Shown piece by piece: positions 5,655 to 5,874 of a DNA stretch of 5,874 bases. The position numbers and the translations under genes are program-made. This DNA is from Lutispora sp. Its GTDB lineage: Bacteria; Bacillota; Clostridia; Lutisporales; Lutisporaceae. The notes below the pieces were generated by a model. That model was not told where the DNA came from. It made no database searches and saw nothing but the letters and a program-made list of their open reading frames with translations. Every line of letters begins with the position of its first letter. The stretch's first letter is position 1. Where the stretch lies: assembly GCA_030834765.1 (NCBI GenBank), contig JAUQXG010000432.1:1-5874 (forward strand). Direction: 5' to 3'.

Positions 5655-5874
5655 ATGTCTATAAAAGAGAGAATTCAATCTTTAAGAAGAGAGATGGGAA
5701 GAAAAGGAATGCACGCATATATTATTCCAAGCTCCGATCCTCATCAAAGTGAATATGTGCCAGAAAGATGGAAGACAAGAGAATGGATTTCAGGCTTTAC
5801 TGGCTCCGCAGGTACAGTTGTTATTACAATGAATGATGCTGGTCTTTGGACAGACGGAAGATACTCTATACAAG
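5655..5874 (+). CDS. Xaa-Pro aminopeptidase (aminopeptidase P, M24B), N-terminal fragment
   Basis: Only the first 73 codons are in the window; the gene continues to the right. Aminopeptidase P is a cytoplasmic dinuclear-metal enzyme that removes the N-terminal residue preceding proline. The visible part is the creatinase-like N-terminal domain, with AYIIPSSDPHQSEYVPERW (residues 21-39), ISGFTGSAGTVVIT (45-58) and LWTDGRYSIQ (64-73). These are characteristic of the longer, eukaryote-XPNPEP1-like class of roughly 590 residues that is common in Clostridia. The metal ligands lie in the missing C-terminal half. The start ATG has GGGAGGA at 5644-5650. The gene is 130 bases past ppnP, with a hairpin and a likely promoter between, so it is probably a separate unit. 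Its function fits the hydroxyproline operon by freeing imino-acid residues from collagen-type peptides. Confidence 0.9.
   Translation, partial: MSIKERIQSLRREMGRKGMHAYIIPSSDPHQSEYVPERWKTREWISGFTGSAGTVVITMNDAGLWTDGRYSIQ

Overview
The window looks like the chromosome of an anaerobic, low-GC Firmicute of the class Clostridia. The DNA is AT-rich, the ribosome-binding sites are strong GGAGG types, and the central genes encode an oxygen-sensitive glycyl radical enzyme and its activase. All real genes are on the + strand. The genus cannot be fixed from the sequence alone.

Layout: 1-204 is the 3' end of an S66 (LD-carboxypeptidase/MccF-like) peptidase gene. 205-468 is a non-coding, very AT-rich control region. 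It holds a perfect palindrome over the peptidase stop codon, four copies of the octamer TCATATAA/TTATATGA, a TTGACA-type promoter candidate and a good intrinsic terminator. 469-5524 is one probable operon: an XRE-cupin regulator with a TTG start, hypE (radical SAM activase), hypD (trans-4-hydroxy-L-proline dehydratase), proC (pyrroline-5-carboxylate reductase) and ppnP (a small cupin-like nucleoside phosphorylase). A GC-cored 16-bp inverted repeat follows ppnP. A second transcription unit then starts with a probable Xaa-Pro aminopeptidase that runs off the right edge.

How the genes work together: HypE installs the glycyl radical on HypD. HypD dehydrates trans-4-hydroxy-L-proline to (S)-1-pyrroline-5-carboxylate, and ProC reduces that to L-proline. 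In Clostridia the proline can serve as an electron acceptor in Stickland fermentation through proline reductase, which is not in this window. The aminopeptidase downstream would release residues preceding proline (and possibly hydroxyproline) from collagen-like peptides, so it fits the same diet. The XRE-cupin protein is the likely local regulator. The role of PpnP here is unclear.

The dehydratase pathway is a described system, not a new one. The less explained parts are the upstream octamer array, an 87-base hypD-proC gap holding an orphan Shine-Dalgarno plus mini-ORF and hairpin, the reversed T/A polarity of the hairpin after ppnP, and the presence of ppnP in a proline operon.
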